Of a stretch of DNA of 12,942 nucleotides, positions 10,238-12,942 are shown piece by piece. The stretch lies in NCBI GenBank assembly GCA_902476355.1, contig CABSCS010000019.1, positions 1-12,942 of the forward strand. The letters are read 5' to 3'. The stretch is from UMGS2069 sp900557585. Its GTDB lineage: Bacteria; Bacillota; Clostridia; Christensenellales; UBA1242. The first letter of the stretch is position 1. The number at the start of each line of letters is the position of its first letter. Made by a program: the position numbers and the translations under genes. The notes beneath the pieces were generated by a model. That model ran no database searches. It was not told the origin of the DNA and saw nothing but the letters and a program-made list of their open reading frames with translations.

Positions 10238-12942
10238 ATGGTTTCAAAGACTCAAAAGATTAAAATTACGAAATTCTTATTTGTGTTTGTTTTCCCATTG
10301 GTGTTGTTTTTAACCATTGGTTCTTTTGCTTTTTCTTCTTTTGCAACAACATTTGAAAGTGTCCGTGCAGTTTCTGGAAATGGGGGAATTGTGTATGTTG
10401 GAAACAACGCAATTTACAATCATACAAGTGGAACAATGTCTGGCGGAACAGCAACCAAAGGTGGTGCCGTCTATGTTGGAGGTGGCGGAACCTTTAACCT
10501 TAAAGGTGGAACAATTTCAGGAAACTCTACAACAGATGCCGGTGGGGCAATTTATGTTGCATCTGGTGGGACTTTCAATATGAGTGGTGGAACCATTACT
10601 GGAAACACAGGAAATGATGGAACTAGTGCTCCTATTTATGTTGAAGCAGGTGGAACACTCAATCTTACTGGTGGAACAATTGCAAACAACACTGTTAAAG
10701 CGTCCTATTATTGCGGAGGCATTGATACGGCAAATGGTGCAAATTTAACCATTGATGGTGCAACTGTTAATGGTGGTGATGGTCAATCAATGTGGCTTAG
10801 ATCGTTGAACACTTGCAGAATGTATAGCGGAAAAGTTGTTGGCGGTGTCATGTCATTTTCTACCATAATTGAAATGAAAAAGGGTTTTGTTTTTCAAGAT
10901 TCAATTTCCTTTTCTTCAGGTGGATATTTGAAAATTGTTGACTATGATGGAACTGTTCCAACAATGTCAATGTATTTTGCTGCTTATTCTGATGGTAGCA
11001 CACTTGTAGAATTTATTGGTTCTTCAACCAAACCAAGCCTTGATAACTTGACAATTTCTGGTTACAGCACAGACAAATATTTTGTTTCTGTTGAAACAAA
11101 CTCTTCTGGAAACTGGGCAGCAGTTCTTCGTGAAAAGACAATATACTTCCCAAAAAATTGGAAGAATGAAATTCAATCAACAGATTATATGACAACAACA
11201 GTTGAAGAGAGGGACATAAGTGGAATCCGTTTTGAAAAAACTGCACCTTCTGGCTATTCTCAAATTGGAACACTTTCAACAGGAATCAAAGTTTACAGAA
11301 GCACCTCAGACACTTCACAAATTGCATTTGTTCATTCAGAAACAATTTATGCTCCTGCAGACAGCCAGTCTTTATTTATTAACGCATATGCAAATATTAC
11401 TTCTATAACTTTCAATAACTTTAACACATCAAAAGCCACAAACATGGCATCATTCTTTATGGGTTGCAAATTTTCAACTCTTGACCTTAGCGGTTTTGAC
11501 ACGAGAAATGTTACAGATTTTTCAAACTTTGTTGGTTCAAGCAATCTTACATCAATAACATTTGGCACAAACTTTAAAACAACAAGTGCAACAAGTTTCT
11601 TCTATATGTTCGCAATGAACTCAAGTTTGACAAGTTTGGACTTGACTTTCTTTGACACATCGAATGTAACAAGTATGTACTATATGTTCTGGGGTTGCAC
11701 GGCACTTAAAACTCTTGATGTTTCAAGTTTCAATATGTCAAAAGTTACAAGCGTTTCAGGCATGTTCAACTTTGGAACATCAAACAGAATTGAAACATTA
11801 AAAACCCCATATAAAAACACGCTTGCAATTGACATTACAACTGGTTCAACGCTTTATAATGAGGCAACAGGTGATGTTGTTACAAGTGTTCCTGCAAACA
11901 CTTCGGCAAGTTTGACCTATACAAACGTAAACCCACGAAAAACTCTTCCAAACAACTGGAAAACTCAAGTTGCTTCAACAACCTATATGACAACAACCAA
12001 AAGCACTGTTACTGGTATTCGTTTTGAAACAACAGTGCCATCGGGCTACACAAAAATTGGAACATTGTCAACAGGCCTTGCGGTTTATGCAAACGGAAAC
12101 AACCTTGCGTTTGTAGACTCGAAAAAGATTTTGGCACCAGCAGATAGTTCATATTTGTTTTCAAACAACTCGTCGCTCACATCGATTTCGTTTTCTAACT
12201 TCGACACATCAACCGCAACAACAATGGCAAGATTATTCTCGGGCGCAAGCGGAATTTCAAGCATCGACATGAGCGGGCTTGACACTTCAAATGTAACTGA
12301 TATGTCCTATATGTTCAGCACTTGCACAAATCTTTCAAGTTTGACACTTACAGGAATAAACACTGCAAAAGTTACAAGAATGTCAAGCATGTTTTCACAC
12401 TGCACAGCCTTGACAAGTTTGAATTTGAACAGTTTCAACACTGCAAAAGTAACCAACATGTCAATTATGTTTGGCTATGTAACAAGACTTTCAACCCTTG
12501 ATTTGAGCATGTTTGACACAAGCGCTGTAACAAACATGAACCAAATGTTCTATCAAAGCACGGGCATTGTTTCACTTGATTTGAGCAGTTTCAATATGGC
12601 AAAAGTAACATCATATACAAATATGCTCAACTTTGGCTCTTCATCGGCCTTGAAACTTCTTAAAACTCCAACCAAAAACACTGCTGCTCTTCCAATCACT
12701 TGTGCAAACTCGCTTTATGCAACTGCTGGTGGAACAAGATATACAAGCGTTCCAGCATCAACATCAACAAGCCTTGCACTTCGCGCAGCAAATACAATTT
12801 CGTTCAACTATAACAGCGGTTCTGGAAGCGAAAGTTCAAGAACCGTGCTCTATGGTCTTACAATTGGAACCCTTCCAAGTGCATCACGAAGTGGATACAC
12901 CTTTAACGGTTGGTATAAAGCATCTTCGGGTGGGTCAAGGGT
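10238..12942 (+). CDS. Large BspA-like (DUF285) surface protein, 5' part of gene
   Basis: The frame is open from ATG 10238 to the window end, giving 901 visible residues; the 3' end lies outside. AAAGGAGG (10221-10228) supports the start. Residues 1-36 form a signal peptide (Lys-rich start, hydrophobic core, cut after SSFA). Residues about 45-180 are Gly/Thr-rich beta-helix-like repeats of the type 'GGAIYVASGGTFNMSGGTITGN'. From residue 305 there are two tandem 266-residue modules (305-570, 571 onward), each with a 'NWKxxxxSTxYMTTT' opening, a 'GIRFExTxPSGYxxIGTLSTG' strand region and several DUF285 repeats ('FDTSNVTSMYYMFWGC'). From about 854 a Listeria-Bacteroides repeat begins (GYTFNGWYKA). 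It is an exported, adhesin-like protein by family; ligand and anchoring are unknown. The left gene belongs to the same family. Confidence 0.9.
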   Translation, partial: MVSKTQKIKITKFLFVFVFPLVLFLTIGSFAFSSFATTFESVRAVSGNGGIVYVGNNAIYNHTSGTMSGGTATKGGAVYVGGGGTFNLKGGTISGNSTTDAGGAIYVASGGTFNMSGGTITGNTGNDGTSAPIYVEAGGTLNLTGGTIANNTVKASYYCGGIDTANGANLTIDGATVNGGDGQSMWLRSLNTCRMYSGKVVGGVMSFSTIIEMKKGFVFQDSISFSSGGYLKIVDYDGTVPTMSMYFAAYSDGSTLVEFIGSSTKPSLDNLTISGYSTDKYFVSVETNSSGNWAAVLREKTIYFPKNWKNEIQSTDYMTTTVEERDISGIRFEKTAPSGYSQIGTLSTGIKVYRSTSDTSQIAFVHSETIYAPADSQSLFINAYANITSITFNNFNTSKATNMASFFMGCKFSTLDLSGFDTRNVTDFSNFVGSSNLTSITFGTNFKTTSATSFFYMFAMNSSLTSLDLTFFDTSNVTSMYYMFWGCTALKTLDVSSFNMSKVTSVSGMFNFGTSNRIETLKTPYKNTLAIDITTGSTLYNEATGDVVTSVPANTSASLTYTNVNPRKTLPNNWKTQVASTTYMTTTKSTVTGIRFETTVPSGYTKIGTLSTGLAVYANGNNLAFVDSKKILAPADSSYLFSNNSSLTSISFSNFDTSTATTMARLFSGASGISSIDMSGLDTSNVTDMSYMFSTCTNLSSLTLTGINTAKVTRMSSMFSHCTALTSLNLNSFNTAKVTNMSIMFGYVTRLSTLDLSMFDTSAVTNMNQMFYQSTGIVSLDLSSFNMAKVTSYTNMLNFGSSSALKLLKTPTKNTAALPITCANSLYATAGGTRYTSVPASTSTSLALRAANTISFNYNSGSGSESSRTVLYGLTIGTLPSASRSGYTFNGWYKASSGGSR
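11150..12745 (+). repeat. Two tandem 266-codon modules in the surface protein
   Basis: The codon for Pro before N-W-K occurs at 11150 and again at 11948, a period of 798 nt. The copies share the opening, the GYxxIGTLSTG region, the DUF285 block and an 'LKTPxKNT' plus 'SVPAxTS' ending. They differ clearly in sequence and in the number of DUF285 units, so the duplication is not recent. Confidence 0.85.

Noticed and set aside
1..12942. Possibility that the window ends join as one circular gene, because both ends lie in Listeria-Bacteroides-type repeats
   Set aside because: Joining the last two bases to base 1 puts the right-hand frame on a TAG at once, and the left frame is in a different phase.

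Overview
The window looks like a chromosomal segment of a low-GC, Gram-positive bacterium, most likely an uncultured, possibly gut-associated member of the Clostridia. Three things point there: the gene neighbourhood (minD, a spoIVFA/spoIVFB-like pair, a radical SAM/DUF2344 pair, then rplU-prp-rpmA), the strong AGGAGG-type ribosome binding sites, and the Prp-type N-terminal extension on ribosomal protein L27. The taxonomic call is an inference from gene content; there is no rRNA here.

Layout. Bases 1-1862 are the 3' part of a large BspA-like (DUF285) surface protein gene that enters from the left, followed by a clear intrinsic terminator. Bases 1982-2257 hold no gene I can support. A divergent, apparently catalytically degenerate MreB/actin-like gene lies on the minus strand (2258-3262). 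It is transcribed away from a plus-strand run: minD (3439), a short MinE-like gene overlapping it by 1 nt (4230), a SpoIVFA-like membrane protein with a degenerate LytM domain (4530), and a SpoIVFB-like M50 site-2 protease (5205). A consensus promoter at 6137-6165 then drives a TIGR03960-type radical SAM protein, apparently from a leaderless start at 6172, overlapping the DUF2344/TIGR03936 gene (7961). After a terminator (8667-8700) comes a sigma-A-type promoter, a structured leader and the rplU-prp-rpmA operon (8872-9789), closed by a strong terminator.

Bases 9847-10237 are non-coding and rich in small symmetrical elements: 21-nt-spaced repeats, a perfect 13-bp inverted repeat carrying outward-facing -35 boxes, and an attenuator-like leader. 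They precede a second, very large BspA-like surface protein gene (10238 to beyond the window end). This protein has a signal peptide, beta-helix-like glycine/threonine repeats, two tandem 266-residue DUF285 modules and the start of a Listeria-Bacteroides (InlB B-type) repeat.

How the genes fit together. The middle block is housekeeping: division-site placement (MinD/MinE-like), cytoskeleton-like function (MreB-like), intramembrane proteolysis of the sporulation type, and ribosome assembly (L21, the L27 protease Prp, L27). The flanks are adhesin-type surface protein genes with repeat architecture. The most unusual points are the MreB-like protein that has lost the usual nucleotide-handling acidic residues, the very divergent MinE with no minC in view, and the dense regulatory-looking intergenic region before the right-hand adhesin.
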